64,000 bases of DNA. Source: Chitinophaga fulva. Its GTDB lineage: Bacteria > Bacteroidota > Bacteroidia > Chitinophagales > Chitinophagaceae. Positions within the stretch are counted from its first letter, which is position 1. Each line of letters begins with the position of its first letter. The stretch lies in the NCBI RefSeq assembly GCF_012927205.1, contig NZ_JABBGC010000001.1, positions 1,364,001 through 1,428,000 of the forward strand, in the 5' to 3' direction. The notes under the pieces are model-generated. The model was given only the letters and a program-made list of their open reading frames with translations, was not told the origin of the DNA and ran no database searches. Positions 27,823 to 36,507 of the stretch are shown in pieces. The translations under genes were made by a program, and so were the position numbers.

Positions 27823-29313
27823 TCAAATCATTTTGCCATTGGCGAGACGCATGAACTTATCTACACAGTCAGGTAACTCTTCCTCATAATGCGTTACATA
27901 GATCAGTGTTACGGGCATATGGTCGCACAGCATCTCGATCACTTTTTTGAAGTGTTGCTTCTGTTGCTGGTCCAGCCCCTGACAAGGCTCATCGAAGATC
28001 AGCAGGGGTGGATTTTTAACGAGGGCCCTTGCCAGCAGGCAAAGGCGCTGGGCACTTTCGGGCACTTGTTTGAATGGAGATTGCTGATGTTCATCGATCT
28101 CCAGTATTTCCATCCAGGCTTTGGCGATATCGGCTTGTTCCGGGGTAGGCTGTTTAGTACTGCCGATAATATCGGAGAAGCCGGAGCAGACCACCCGCAG
28201 ACAGTTGTCGCGGGAAGTAAAGTACTGATGCAGTTCCGGAGATACGAAGCCGGTTTTTTTCTTGATGTCCCAGATACTTTCACCACTGCCTCTGCGGCGG
28301 TCGAACAACCATAGTTTGTTGGCATACGCCTGCGGGTTGTCACCATTGATCAGGCTTAACAGGGTAGATTTACCGGCGCCGTTATGGCCCAGCAGCGCCC
28401 ATTTTTCATTGGGTTTTACTGTCCAGTTGATCTGGTCGAGGATAACATTCTCCCCATATTTCACCCGGATATCTTCCATGCGCACGATGGTTTCGAAGCT
28501 GGCCGGCTGATGCCGTTGCAGGATATCGGCTATTTTCTGTGCTTCCATGGCAGGCAGCGGCAGATCGGGCACTTCGGGCAATGGCAGTTGCACAAACTCA
28601 CTGCGTGTATACTTGCCTGTGATAGCACCGTTTTCCAGTGTCAGCACATGGGTGATGTGTTCCGGTATTTCGTGTGGCGTAGTGGCCAGCAGTACGGTGG
28701 CGCCATTACGGATGATCTCATTGATCATTTCGGAGAAATCCTTCCGGGTTTGCACGTCCAGCCCGATGTAAGGGTTGTCGAGCATGAGCAGCTGCGGCTT
28801 TTGCAGCAGCGCCCGTGCGATCATGACACGGCGTGTTTCCCCATTGGACAGCTTAATCAGCCGTTTTTCCATCAACGGCGCTATTTTCAGGGGTTTTACC
28901 AGGTCAGGCACTTCCGTCAGTTCGAGGTATTCGCTGACGGTAGGGGAATTGTCGGCGTCCATACTATTGAACCGCTGCTGATAGTAGAAGTCGGTGGTGG
29001 TATTGGACAGGTTGCGGAAAGTATGATGATGCCCTACCAGCCCTATCAGGTTGCGATAGTTGAAGTAAGGGTCGGTGACAGTGTTTTCCTTTCTCCAGTC
29101 CTCATAAAAATGATAGCGGATGCCGCCGTTAATGATGTTGAATTTACCAAGGACCGTATTGAGAAGGGCGGTCTTACCGGAGCCACTGGGGCCGGTAACA
29201 GCCCACTGTTCGTTTTGTTGTATTTCCCAGTTGAGCGTGTTAAAAAGTGTTTTGTCGAGATATCTTACGGTGATATGTTCCAGTGAAAGGAATGGGTGCT
29301 TTGTTTCTTCCAT
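27823..29313 (-). CDS. ModF-like protein with two ABC ATPase domains
   Basis: A 496-residue soluble protein with two ABC nucleotide-binding domains and no membrane segment. Domain 1 has Walker A GPSGSGKTA near 40, signature LSNGETRRV near 157 and Walker B LLMLDNPYIGLD. Domain 2 has Walker A GHNGAGKST near 310 and Walker B LLIFDEPCQGLD, but its signature is degenerate (VPESAQRLCLL near 418). This layout matches the ModF/PhrA group, whose function is not settled. It is not obviously linked to a transporter; neighbours are the macroglobulin gene downstream and a divergent acetyltransferase gene. Confidence 0.85.
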   Translation of the reverse strand: MEETKHPFLSLEHITVRYLDKTLFNTLNWEIQQNEQWAVTGPSGSGKTALLNTVLGKFNIINGGIRYHFYEDWRKENTVTDPYFNYRNLIGLVGHHHTFRNLSNTTTDFYYQQRFNSMDADNSPTVSEYLELTEVPDLVKPLKIAPLMEKRLIKLSNGETRRVMIARALLQKPQLLMLDNPYIGLDVQTRKDFSEMINEIIRNGATVLLATTPHEIPEHITHVLTLENGAITGKYTRSEFVQLPLPEVPDLPLPAMEAQKIADILQRHQPASFETIVRMEDIRVKYGENVILDQINWTVKPNEKWALLGHNGAGKSTLLSLINGDNPQAYANKLWLFDRRRGSGESIWDIKKKTGFVSPELHQYFTSRDNCLRVVCSGFSDIIGSTKQPTPEQADIAKAWMEILEIDEHQQSPFKQVPESAQRLCLLARALVKNPPLLIFDEPCQGLDQQQKQHFKKVIEMLCDHMPVTLIYVTHYEEELPDCVDKFMRLANGKMI

Positions 29314-29407
29314 GATTTCCTGATTGGGCTAAGAGGCATTAATATCGACTATAAAAATAACAGGAATATTGAAAGCTTCTGCTATTTTTATGATAAACCG
29401 GCTTACG

Positions 29408-29851
29408 ATGAACTGGAAAATCAAAGCATTTGATGAACTGACCGTACATGAATTGTATGAGGTGCTGCACTTACGCAGTGAAATATTTATAGTGGAGCAA
29501 AACTGTGCTTACCAGGACCTGGATTATTCTGATCAGAAAGCGCTGCATCTGATGGGGCACAATGAAGAAGGTAAACTGGTGGCTTATACCCGTTTATTTG
29601 CGCCGGGTATTAAATATGCAGAGGCTTCTATCGGAAGGGTGATCACGTCGTCGTTGGCGAGAGGCACAGGTGCAGGCCGCCAGCTGATGGAAAAATCCAT
29701 TGCTGCCGTGGAAGAAGCATATGGAAAGGGGCCTATTAAGATCGGTGCACAACAGTACCTGCACCGTTTTTATACGTCACTGGGATTTGAGCAAACCAGT
29801 GATACGTATATGGAAGATGGTATTCCGCATATCGAAATGGTGAGACCATAA
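29408..29851 (+). CDS. ElaA-like GNAT N-acetyltransferase
   Basis: About 147 residues. I start at the ATG 29408 (MNWKIKAFDELT), which is the usual N-terminus of ElaA proteins; upstream starts add 7-13 unlikely residues. Family features are LRSEIFIVEQNCAYQDLDYSD near 20-40, then the acetyl-CoA loop IGRVITSSLARGTGAGRQL near 78-96, and the C-terminal HRFYTSLGFEQ. It transfers an acetyl group to an unknown amine. It is monocistronic, bounded by a divergent ABC gene and a convergent DUF6048 gene. Confidence 0.9.
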   Translation: MNWKIKAFDELTVHELYEVLHLRSEIFIVEQNCAYQDLDYSDQKALHLMGHNEEGKLVAYTRLFAPGIKYAEASIGRVITSSLARGTGAGRQLMEKSIAAVEEAYGKGPIKIGAQQYLHRFYTSLGFEQTSDTYMEDGIPHIEMVRP

Positions 29852-29863
29852 ATGCCAATACAG

Positions 29864-29914
29864 ATGGAGGGCTTTCATATGAGCAGGAATGCTGCTGATA
29901 GGAAAGCCCTCCAT
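29864..29914. terminator. Long-loop hairpin between convergent genes
   Basis: ATGGAGGGCTTTC (29864-29876) pairs perfectly with GAAAGCCCTCCAT (29902-29914). The 25-base loop can form a second small stem (AGCA/TGCT). There is no U-run on the plus side, so its strength as a terminator is uncertain. Confidence 0.55.
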
Positions 29915-29933
29915 TCGTGATCCGTAATTGGAT

Positions 29934-30746
29934 CTATTTTTTCTTCTTTTTGTTTTTATCGTTCGCCGGCAACTTTACATGTTGCGTTATTTTGTAAAGC
30001 GGGAACAGGTAAGACACCGTGTATTGCATATCGAACACGGATTTCTTAGAGCCGCTGCCGAAGCCCGGAATCACCAGTGGCGTAAACTCATCGGACTTAA
30101 CATTATTGATCATAATGCGTTCGCGTATGCTCCAGCTCAGGAAGAAGTTTTTGAGCACTTCTGCTTTGAGCCCCAGCACCAGTTCCACCCAATGGGCATT
30201 GACATTGGTTTTGGGAACGGAGCCGGTCAGATCGTTGCCCCAGTAACTGCTGGTGATCTTATAGGAAGGCACTTCGTAGGTGAGGTGGGAAAATCCGTAC
30301 CGGATACCGCCGAAGAACATATTTTTCTCAGACGGGTACAGTCTTTTCATGAAGTTATAATCTATCCCGAGGGTAATAAAAGCGCCGTTGCCCTTATAGG
30401 TGTAGTTGGCGTCGCTATGGGGGGTATTGGCATATCCCACTTCCGCCGCTGCATACAGATCGCTGTTGAGGCGGAGGTCAGCCACGACGGTTCCTTCTTT
30501 TCTGTAGGGATAGTAGATGGACGTCACGATGCGGCTCAGGTCCAGCCCCACGCGGAGGCCGCCCTGCATGTGCACGACGCTGTCCTTCACGGGGATAATG
30601 ACCGTGGTGTCCTTCGCCGGTTTACGGGTAGTATCTGTTTTGGCAGCGGTTTTCGCTGCTGCCGGTTTGGCCGGTGTTTGTGCCTGTGCGGCGAAGCCAA
30701 TCAGGATACTACTGATTAAAGAAAAACAAAGTAAGGTGCGTATCAT
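29934..30746 (-). CDS. DUF6048 family outer-membrane-like protein
   Basis: A 270-residue protein with a signal peptide (about 1-23, ending AAQAQ), an Ala/Lys/Thr-rich low-complexity linker (about 24-50), and a beta-rich domain that looks like a small outer-membrane barrel (LRVGLDLSRIV, FITLGIDYNF, FFGGIRYGFSHL). It ends in a poly-Lys tail. It overlaps the upstream DUF6452 gene by 38 bases, and that pairing is characteristic of Bacteroidota. Function is unknown; translational coupling with the partner is likely. Confidence 0.75.
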   Translation of the reverse strand: MIRTLLCFSLISSILIGFAAQAQTPAKPAAAKTAAKTDTTRKPAKDTTVIIPVKDSVVHMQGGLRVGLDLSRIVTSIYYPYRKEGTVVADLRLNSDLYAAAEVGYANTPHSDANYTYKGNGAFITLGIDYNFMKRLYPSEKNMFFGGIRYGFSHLTYEVPSYKITSSYWGNDLTGSVPKTNVNAHWVELVLGLKAEVLKNFFLSWSIRERIMINNVKSDEFTPLVIPGFGSGSKKSVFDMQYTVSYLFPLYKITQHVKLPANDKNKKKKK

Positions 30747-31221
30747 TACTGCTGGTGACTGCCTTTGAGTTAATAACTACAGAATCGATGGTGTGTTGGG
30801 TCGTGATAACGGTATCCAGAAAAAAGGTGGTGCCGAATCCACAACCCGGTGAGATAAATTTTTTGGTACGGCTGTACTTAAATTTAAGCGTGTCCGGTGT
30901 AAGGGTGGAATCTACCCGCAGAAAGAAGATACTGCTGTCTGCTACAGGAGAGAAGGGCAGGAAGATTTCTTTCAGAGGTTTTATTTTGTAGATAGAATCC
31001 TTGTTGACGCCATTATCGATGGCATAAACGGTTACTTTGGGCATGATGGTATCGCGCACATTGTGCAGGATAGTATCGCCCACCCTGCGGGCGGAGTCGC
31101 GCTGAAAACGCACGTGAAAATCCGACCGGAGCGTTTGGTCGCAGATCTTAGTTTCATTCTCACAGGCGATCATGCCAAATAGCACGGAGCAGGTGAGTAA
31201 TATCTGGTATAACGTTCTCAT
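30709..31221 (-). CDS. DUF6452 family lipoprotein
   Basis: About 170 residues from the ATG at 31221. The frame is open 40 codons further, but that part overlaps uvrA. The N-terminus (MRTLYQILLTCSVLFGMIAC) is a signal with lipobox GMIAC. The mature part holds a CD-x-T-x8-F motif near 28 and a C-terminal GCGFGTTFF segment. Only 25 bases separate it from uvrA upstream on the same strand, and it overlaps the DUF6048 gene by 38 bases, so uvrA-DUF6452-DUF6048 is probably one transcript. Function is unknown. Confidence 0.75.
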   Translation of the reverse strand: MRTLYQILLTCSVLFGMIACENETKICDQTLRSDFHVRFQRDSARRVGDTILHNVRDTIMPKVTVYAIDNGVNKDSIYKIKPLKEIFLPFSPVADSSIFFLRVDSTLTPDTLKFKYSRTKKFISPGCGFGTTFFLDTVITTQHTIDSVVINSKAVTSSNDTHLTLFFFNQ

Positions 31222-31246
31222 TCCTTGATTTACGGTTGGCAAGATA

Positions 31247-34126
31247 TTAAATTCCCAGCTCCTTTTTGAGGAATCGGGCGGTATGGCTGTCTTTAGAGGC
31301 GCTAACCTGTTCGGGCGTACCGGTACAGAGGATAGTGCCACCGCCGCCGCCGCCTTCGGGGCCCAGGTCCACGATGTAATCGGCCATTTTGATCACATCG
31401 AGGTTGTGTTCTATCACGAGTACGGTATTTCCGCGGTCCACCAGTTTGTTCAGTACTTTGAGCAGCAGCACGATATCCTGGAAATGCAGGCCTGTAGTCG
31501 GCTCGTCGAGGATATAGATGGTTTTGCCGGTATCTTTTTTAGAGAGCTCCGTTGCCAGTTTCACACGCTGTGCTTCGCCACCGGAGAGGGTTACGGCCGA
31601 CTGGCCGAGGGTGATATAACCCAGGCCTACATCCTGCAGCGTTTTGATTTTGCGGTGTATCCATGGAACGGCCTGGAAGAATTCCACGGCTTCGTCTACT
31701 GTCATGTCCAGTACATCGGAGATGGATTTGCCTTTGTAGCGTATTTCCAGGGTTTCACGGTTATAACGGCGACCGTTACATTTTTCGCAGTGCACATATA
31801 CGTCCGGCAGGAAGTTCATCTCAATCACGCGCATGCCGCCGCCTTCACAAACATCGCAGCGGCCTGTTTTCACGTTGAAAGAGAAGCGGCCTGCGTTGTA
31901 TCCGCGGATTTTGGCTTCCGGCACGGAGGCAAAGAGGGTGCGGATATCGGTGAAGAAACCGCAGTAAGTGGCCGGGTTGCTGCGCGGCGTACGGCCGATA
32001 GGTGACTGGTCTATCTCGATCACTTTATCGATATGTTCCAAGCCTTTGATGCTTTTGTACGGCATGGGTACCGCCTTGGAATCATAGGCATGTTTGGAGA
32101 GTATCGGGTACAGTGTTTCGTTGATCAGGGTGGATTTGCCACTGCCGGAAACGCCTGTCACGCAGATGAAAGTACCGAGGGGCAGTTTCAGGCTGACGTT
32201 TTTCAGGTTGTTGCCGGTGGCGCCTTTCAGTTCGAGGCTGTTGCCATTGCCTTTGCGGCGTTCGGCGGGTATCTCCATGGCGCGTTTACCATTGAGGTAT
32301 CCGGCGGTAGGCGTGTTGAGCTTCAATATCTGGTTGGGAGTGCCCTGGGCGATGATCTGGCCGCCGTGTTTTCCGGCGCCGGGACCGATATCCACCAGGT
32401 GATCGGCATGCAGCATGATATCCTTGTCATGTTCCACTACGATCACGGTGTTGCCCATTTCGCGGAGGTTGCGGAGTGCATCGATCAGCTGCATGTTGTC
32501 GCGCTGGTGCAGGCCGATGCTGGGCTCATCAAGGATATAGGTGATGCCCATCAGCTGGGAGCCTATCTGCGTAGCGAGACGGATACGTTGCGATTCGCCG
32601 CCGCTGAGCGTGCGCGTGGGCCTGTTGAGCGTCAGGTAGTTGAGACCTACGTTGAGCAGGAACCCGAGGCGTTCCCGTATTTCTTTAAGGATATCCTTGG
32701 CGATAGCGTTTTGTTTTTTCTCCAGCCGCTCTTCGATGTTGCGGAACCAGTTCAACAAGTGATCGAGGTCCATGTTGCCCAGTTCGGAAATATTTTTCTC
32801 ATCTATTTTAAAGAAGAGGCTTTCCTTTTTGAGGCGGGTGCCGTTACATTCCGGGCAGGTGCTGAGGGCCATAAAGCCTTCGGCCCAGGAGCGCACGTGG
32901 TCGGAGCTGCTATCGTTGAAATAGCGGCGTACGGTGTTCACCACTCCTTCAAATTCTGTGGAGTATTTGGTGGTGTCAGAACTTTCGTCAAAAGAGAAGT
33001 CTACTTCCAGTTTCCCGTTTTCATCGCCGAACAGCAGTACGTTGCGGGCTTTATCCGGGATAGCGGAGATAGGACCGGTGAGGGAGAATTTATATTTTTT
33101 CGCCAGCAGCTGCACCTGTTTGTAGGTGAAGGTATCTCTGGCTTCGCCCAGTGGTTTGAGGCCACCGCTTTCGATGGAGGCGCTTTCATCGGGGATGATG
33201 GCGTCCATATCGATCTGGTAGATGGTACCGAGCCCTTTACAGCGGGGGCAGGCGCCATAGGGTGAGTTGAAGGAGAAGGTATTGGGCGATGGTTCCTCGT
33301 AGGAGATGCCGGTATCTTCACACATCAGTTGTTTGCTGTACTGACTTACCTTGTTGGTATCGTTGTCCATCACAAACAGGAGGCCTTTGCCCATGGTAAG
33401 GGCTTTCTGCACGCTCTGGCTGATGCGGGTGCGGGCATCGTCCTGTACCTGTACACGGTCTATCACCAGTTCGATGTCGTGGATCTTGTAACGGTCCACC
33501 TGCATTCTTTCTTTCAGGTCGAGTATTTCGCCGTCTACCCGTACTTTGAGATATCCCTGTTTACGTACCTGTTCAAACAATTCCCGGTAGTGTCCTTTAC
33601 GGCCACGCACCATGGGTGCGAGGATCGCGAGTTTCTTTTTAGGATAATGTTTGAAGATATGTTCCAGTATCTCTTCTTCCGAAAAGCGCGTCATGCGCTT
33701 GTTGGTATTGTAGGAGTATGCCTGTCCCGCGCGGGCGAAGAGCAGTCGCAGGAAATCATAGATTTCTGTGATGGTGCCTACTGTTGAGCGCGGGTTTTTG
33801 TTGGTCGTTTTTTGTTCTATGGAGATAACGGGAGACAGACCGGTGATTTTGTCCACATCGGGTCTTTCCATGTCGCCGATAAACTGGCGGGCATAAGCGG
33901 AAAAACTTTCCATGTAGCGGCGTTGCCCTTCGGCGTAAATAGTATCAAAAGCCAGGGAGGATTTTCCACTTCCGCTGATGCCGGTGATGACAACCAGCTT
34001 ATTTTTGGGCAACTGCAGGTCGAGGTTTTTCAGGTTATGCTCCCGTGCGCCAAATACTTCAATCTGGTCATCTGCCGTGATTTCCGGAGCGGGTGCAGCG
34101 GTTACATTCTCTTTTTTCTTTGCCAT
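31247..34126 (-). CDS. uvrA: Excinuclease ABC subunit A
   Basis: A 959-residue nucleotide excision repair protein that finds DNA damage and loads UvrB. Two ABC modules are complete: Walker A GISGSGKSS near 48, signature LSGGESQRIR near 509, second Walker A GVSGSGKST near 660, second signature LSGGEAQRVK near 850. Zinc-finger cysteines appear as CPRCKGLG, CPECNGTRL, CDVCEGGG and CEKCNGRRY. The N-terminal Lys/Ala extension is short and ordinary. A heptamer repeat lies just upstream of the start codon. Confidence 0.98.
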   Translation of the reverse strand: MAKKKENVTAAPAPEITADDQIEVFGAREHNLKNLDLQLPKNKLVVITGISGSGKSSLAFDTIYAEGQRRYMESFSAYARQFIGDMERPDVDKITGLSPVISIEQKTTNKNPRSTVGTITEIYDFLRLLFARAGQAYSYNTNKRMTRFSEEEILEHIFKHYPKKKLAILAPMVRGRKGHYRELFEQVRKQGYLKVRVDGEILDLKERMQVDRYKIHDIELVIDRVQVQDDARTRISQSVQKALTMGKGLLFVMDNDTNKVSQYSKQLMCEDTGISYEEPSPNTFSFNSPYGACPRCKGLGTIYQIDMDAIIPDESASIESGGLKPLGEARDTFTYKQVQLLAKKYKFSLTGPISAIPDKARNVLLFGDENGKLEVDFSFDESSDTTKYSTEFEGVVNTVRRYFNDSSSDHVRSWAEGFMALSTCPECNGTRLKKESLFFKIDEKNISELGNMDLDHLLNWFRNIEERLEKKQNAIAKDILKEIRERLGFLLNVGLNYLTLNRPTRTLSGGESQRIRLATQIGSQLMGITYILDEPSIGLHQRDNMQLIDALRNLREMGNTVIVVEHDKDIMLHADHLVDIGPGAGKHGGQIIAQGTPNQILKLNTPTAGYLNGKRAMEIPAERRKGNGNSLELKGATGNNLKNVSLKLPLGTFICVTGVSGSGKSTLINETLYPILSKHAYDSKAVPMPYKSIKGLEHIDKVIEIDQSPIGRTPRSNPATYCGFFTDIRTLFASVPEAKIRGYNAGRFSFNVKTGRCDVCEGGGMRVIEMNFLPDVYVHCEKCNGRRYNRETLEIRYKGKSISDVLDMTVDEAVEFFQAVPWIHRKIKTLQDVGLGYITLGQSAVTLSGGEAQRVKLATELSKKDTGKTIYILDEPTTGLHFQDIVLLLKVLNKLVDRGNTVLVIEHNLDVIKMADYIVDLGPEGGGGGGTILCTGTPEQVSASKDSHTARFLKKELGI

Positions 34127-34153
34127 AATATTAAACTACTAAGCTACGCCATA

Positions 34154-34181
34154 ATTACGAATTACGGATTACGAATTCCGA
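34154..34181. repeat. Tandem heptamer repeat upstream of uvrA
   Basis: Four copies of a 7-bp unit follow head to tail: ATTACGA, ATTACGG, ATTACGA, ATTCCGA. They lie 28-55 bases upstream of the uvrA start codon, inside or next to its promoter. Confidence 0.65.
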
Positions 34182-34195
34182 AATGAAGGGGGCAT

Positions 34196-34236
34196 AAAAA
34201 AGAGCAGCGAAGACCTTTTTTGGAAGATCTTCGCTG
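34196..34236 (-). terminator. Terminator after fabF
   Basis: CAGCGAAGA (34205-34213) pairs with TCTTCGCTG (34228-34236). On the minus strand it is followed by a six-base U-run (plus-strand A-run at 34196-34201). Confidence 0.8.
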
Positions 34237-34262
34237 ACAGCTATTTTCGGGCAGTTACCTGC

Positions 34263-35525
34263 TTATTTGGTGTATTTTTTAAATACCACGATGGCGTTGT
34301 GGCCGCCGAAACCGAAGGTATTGCTCATGGCGATATTTACCGGACGGCTTTGTGCTTTGCCGAGGGTGAGGTTCAGGTTGGTCGGGATACCTTCGCCCAG
34401 CACGGTAGTGTTGATGGTCGGAGGAACGATATCTTCCTGGGTGGCTTTGATACAGGCGATAGCCTCGATAGCGCCGGCAGCGCCCAGCAGGTGGCCTGTC
34501 ATGGATTTGGTGGCGCTGATGTTAACTTTCTCCGCGTGGTCGCCGAAGGCAGTCACGATGGCTTTCAGTTCGCTCACATCGCCTACCGGAGTGGAGGTGG
34601 TGTGGGAGTTGATGTAGTCAACGTCAGTGGTGGATATGCCAGCGTCTTCCAGTGCCTGTTCCATGCCCAGTCTGGCGCCGAGGCCTTCAGGGTGGGTGGC
34701 GGTGAGGTGGTAAGCGTCGCAGGTCATAGCGCCGCCGATCATTTCACCATAGATGGTAGCACCTCTGGCGATTGCGTGTTCATATTCTTCGAGGACGATG
34801 GCGCCGGCGCCTTCACCCATGACGAAGCCGTCACGTTCTGTATCGAACGGGCGGGAAGCATGTTCCGGATCTTCGTTACGGGTAGACAGCGCTTTGAGGG
34901 CGTTAAAGCCAGCGATGCCTGCACGGGTAACCGGGGCTTCAGAACCGCCGGTAACGATAACGTTAGCCTTGCCGAGACGGATATAGTTGAAAGCGTCTAC
35001 CAGGGCGCTGGTAGAAGAAGCGCAGGCAGACACGGTGCAGAAGTTGATGCCCATGAAACCGTATTTCATGGCGATCTGTCCTGCCGCGATATCACAAATC
35101 AGTTTGGGAATAAAGAACGGGTTGAACTTAGGCACAAAGTTGGCCTGGGTAAATTCAACGATCTGTTCTTCGAACGTGAGCATGCCACCGTTGCCGGAAG
35201 CCCAGATCACGCCTATTTTGGTTTTGTCGATTCCTTCGTTGTCGAGGCCGGCGTCTGCTACCGCTTCATGTGCAGCTGCCATCGCGTACTGCGTGAAGTT
35301 GTCCATTTTACGGGCCTCTTTCTTCTCCATATATTTTTCCACATCAAAACCTTTGACTTCACAGGCAAATTTGGTTTTGAACTCTGTGGTGTCAAATTTA
35401 GTGATGGGACCGGCGCCACTCACGCCTGCCTTCAGATTGCTCCAAAAAGTATTTACATCATTCCCGATAGGTGTTAGTGCTCCCATGCCGGTAACCACAA
35501 CCCTTTTCAGTGTAACAGTACGCAT
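34263..35525 (-). CDS. fabF: Beta-ketoacyl-ACP synthase II
   Basis: A 420-residue condensing enzyme of fatty acid elongation. The catalytic triad is present: Cys in VSACASSTSAL near 168, His in NSHTTSTPVGD near 307, and His in MTGHLLGAAGA near 341. The residue after the second-triad His is Thr instead of the common Gly (HGTSTP). The C-terminal FGFGGHN is intact. In many Bacteroidota fabF follows acpP and precedes rnc; neither is adjacent here, so this may be a stand-alone or second copy. A -7 element lies at 35557-35564. Confidence 0.94.
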   Translation of the reverse strand: MRTVTLKRVVVTGMGALTPIGNDVNTFWSNLKAGVSGAGPITKFDTTEFKTKFACEVKGFDVEKYMEKKEARKMDNFTQYAMAAAHEAVADAGLDNEGIDKTKIGVIWASGNGGMLTFEEQIVEFTQANFVPKFNPFFIPKLICDIAAGQIAMKYGFMGINFCTVSACASSTSALVDAFNYIRLGKANVIVTGGSEAPVTRAGIAGFNALKALSTRNEDPEHASRPFDTERDGFVMGEGAGAIVLEEYEHAIARGATIYGEMIGGAMTCDAYHLTATHPEGLGARLGMEQALEDAGISTTDVDYINSHTTSTPVGDVSELKAIVTAFGDHAEKVNISATKSMTGHLLGAAGAIEAIACIKATQEDIVPPTINTTVLGEGIPTNLNLTLGKAQSRPVNIAMSNTFGFGGHNAIVVFKKYTK

Positions 35526-35882
35526 ATTTTTTACTTTAATAAAAAAAGTTAGAGCGCAAATTTAGTTACTTATTGTTATAGATAAGCATATTCATTAAGA
35601 TTATATGACATAACTTTCCTTTTTTAGGTTGAAAGTCAATGTGGTGGCGGATTTAATGGGTGCCGAAAGAGGGGCTGGAAAGGAGGCTTTGTTATAAAGT
35701 GTTAACTTTTCCCGCCTGGCAACGGGAAAAAGGCCGGTTGGCAAGGCACAGCCAAGGTCCGTCAGGACATTTAACATCGTAGCCCGGGACTTTAGCCCTG
35801 GAACTCCGAAAGATTTTGCTATAATTATATGAAACGCCGAAAATAATCTCTAATATCGCATATACTACTTGTACAATTGGGA
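35526..35882. other. Intergenic region with REP-like palindromes
   Basis: Between divergent fabF and an ECF sigma gene. The left part is AT-rich promoter. The right part (about 35695-35815) is GC-rich and folded: TTTTCCCG/CGGGAAAA near 35706-35732, GGTTGGCAAGGCACAGCC near 35737, and GTAGCCCGGGACTTTAGCCC near 35779. The last resembles widespread short palindromic extragenic repeats. I see no gene in it. Confidence 0.4.
35557..35564 (-). promoter_or_regulatory. -7 element for fabF
   Basis: On the minus strand TAAATTTG matches TAnnTTTG exactly, 32 bases from the fabF start codon. No clear TTTG stands at -33. Confidence 0.42.
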
Positions 35883-36443
35883 ATGACTGATCAACCAAAT
35901 ACAGATACCTTATGGATGGAGCGTCTGCGGGAGGATGATGAATCCGCATTTGCCGAAATTTATGGGGCTTATCGTGAAAAATTGTTGGCAGTGGCTTTTA
36001 ACAGGCTGTCCGACATACAGGCGGCGGAAGATATTGTACAGGATGTATTTGTCAGCCTGTGGAACCAACGCCATAACCGCCAGATCAGCAATGCCGGCGC
36101 CTACCTGGCTACGGCAGTAAAATACAAGGTGCTGGACCGCTTCCGTCGTGAACAACTGTTGCGCCAATACCAGGAAGTATACCATACCACTATCCCGGTA
36201 AATGTGTCAGAACCCGAAATGGCGCTCCAGCAGAAACATATCCTGCAGCTGCTGCAAAAAGAAGTAAACAAACTCCCCGAAAAATGCCAGCTGATATTTC
36301 GTTACAGCCGTGAACAGGGCATGCCGGTAAAAGAAATTGCCCAAATCCTCAATATCTCCAGCAAAACAGTAGAAAACCAGCTCACAAAAGCTTTGCGCCA
36401 ACTGAAAGGGAGCATCCGGCACATTTTTTCCATTTTTTTTTAA
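35883..36443 (+). CDS. ECF-type RNA polymerase sigma factor
   Basis: A 186-residue sigma-70 factor with region 2 (about 20-90, FAEIYGAYREKLLAVA and AEDIVQDVFVSLW) and region 4 (about 125-180, KLPEKCQLIFRYSREQGMPV followed by a SSKTVENQLTKALRQL helix-turn-helix). I start at ATG 35883; a TTG two codons upstream is less likely. The FecR anti-sigma gene follows after 64 bases, then SusC with an STN domain and SusD. This is the standard cell-surface signalling cassette: ligand binding to SusC is passed through FecR to free this sigma, which transcribes the transport genes. Confidence 0.93.
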   Translation: MTDQPNTDTLWMERLREDDESAFAEIYGAYREKLLAVAFNRLSDIQAAEDIVQDVFVSLWNQRHNRQISNAGAYLATAVKYKVLDRFRREQLLRQYQEVYHTTIPVNVSEPEMALQQKHILQLLQKEVNKLPEKCQLIFRYSREQGMPVKEIAQILNISSKTVENQLTKALRQLKGSIRHIFSIFF

Positions 36444-36507
36444 TTTTTTTTCGGACAGCGTAGGGGATCCGTTCCAGTTGTTCGACAAATGACTGTAATT
36501 ATCCGTT

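Noticed and set aside
28384-29286. A 300-codon plus-strand frame opposite the ModF-like gene
   Set aside because: Shadow of a gene with two Walker A sites.
32033-33265. A 410-codon plus-strand frame opposite uvrA
   Set aside because: UvrA is complete on the other strand with both ABC signatures; the antisense reading is composition-driven.
34154-34181. Heptamer repeats as replication-origin iterons
   Set aside because: Only four 7-bp units, next to uvrA, without dnaA or an origin-like neighbourhood.
34299-35477. A 392-codon plus-strand frame opposite fabF
   Set aside because: The fabF triad is intact on the minus strand; the opposite frame has no motif.
34263-35525. FabF inactivated by the HTTSTP change
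   Set aside because: The catalytic Cys and both His are present; the changed residue is next to, not part of, the triad.
35692-35949. An 85-codon minus-strand frame upstream of the ECF sigma gene
   Set aside because: It overlaps the sigma gene start and the palindrome-rich region and reads like random sequence.
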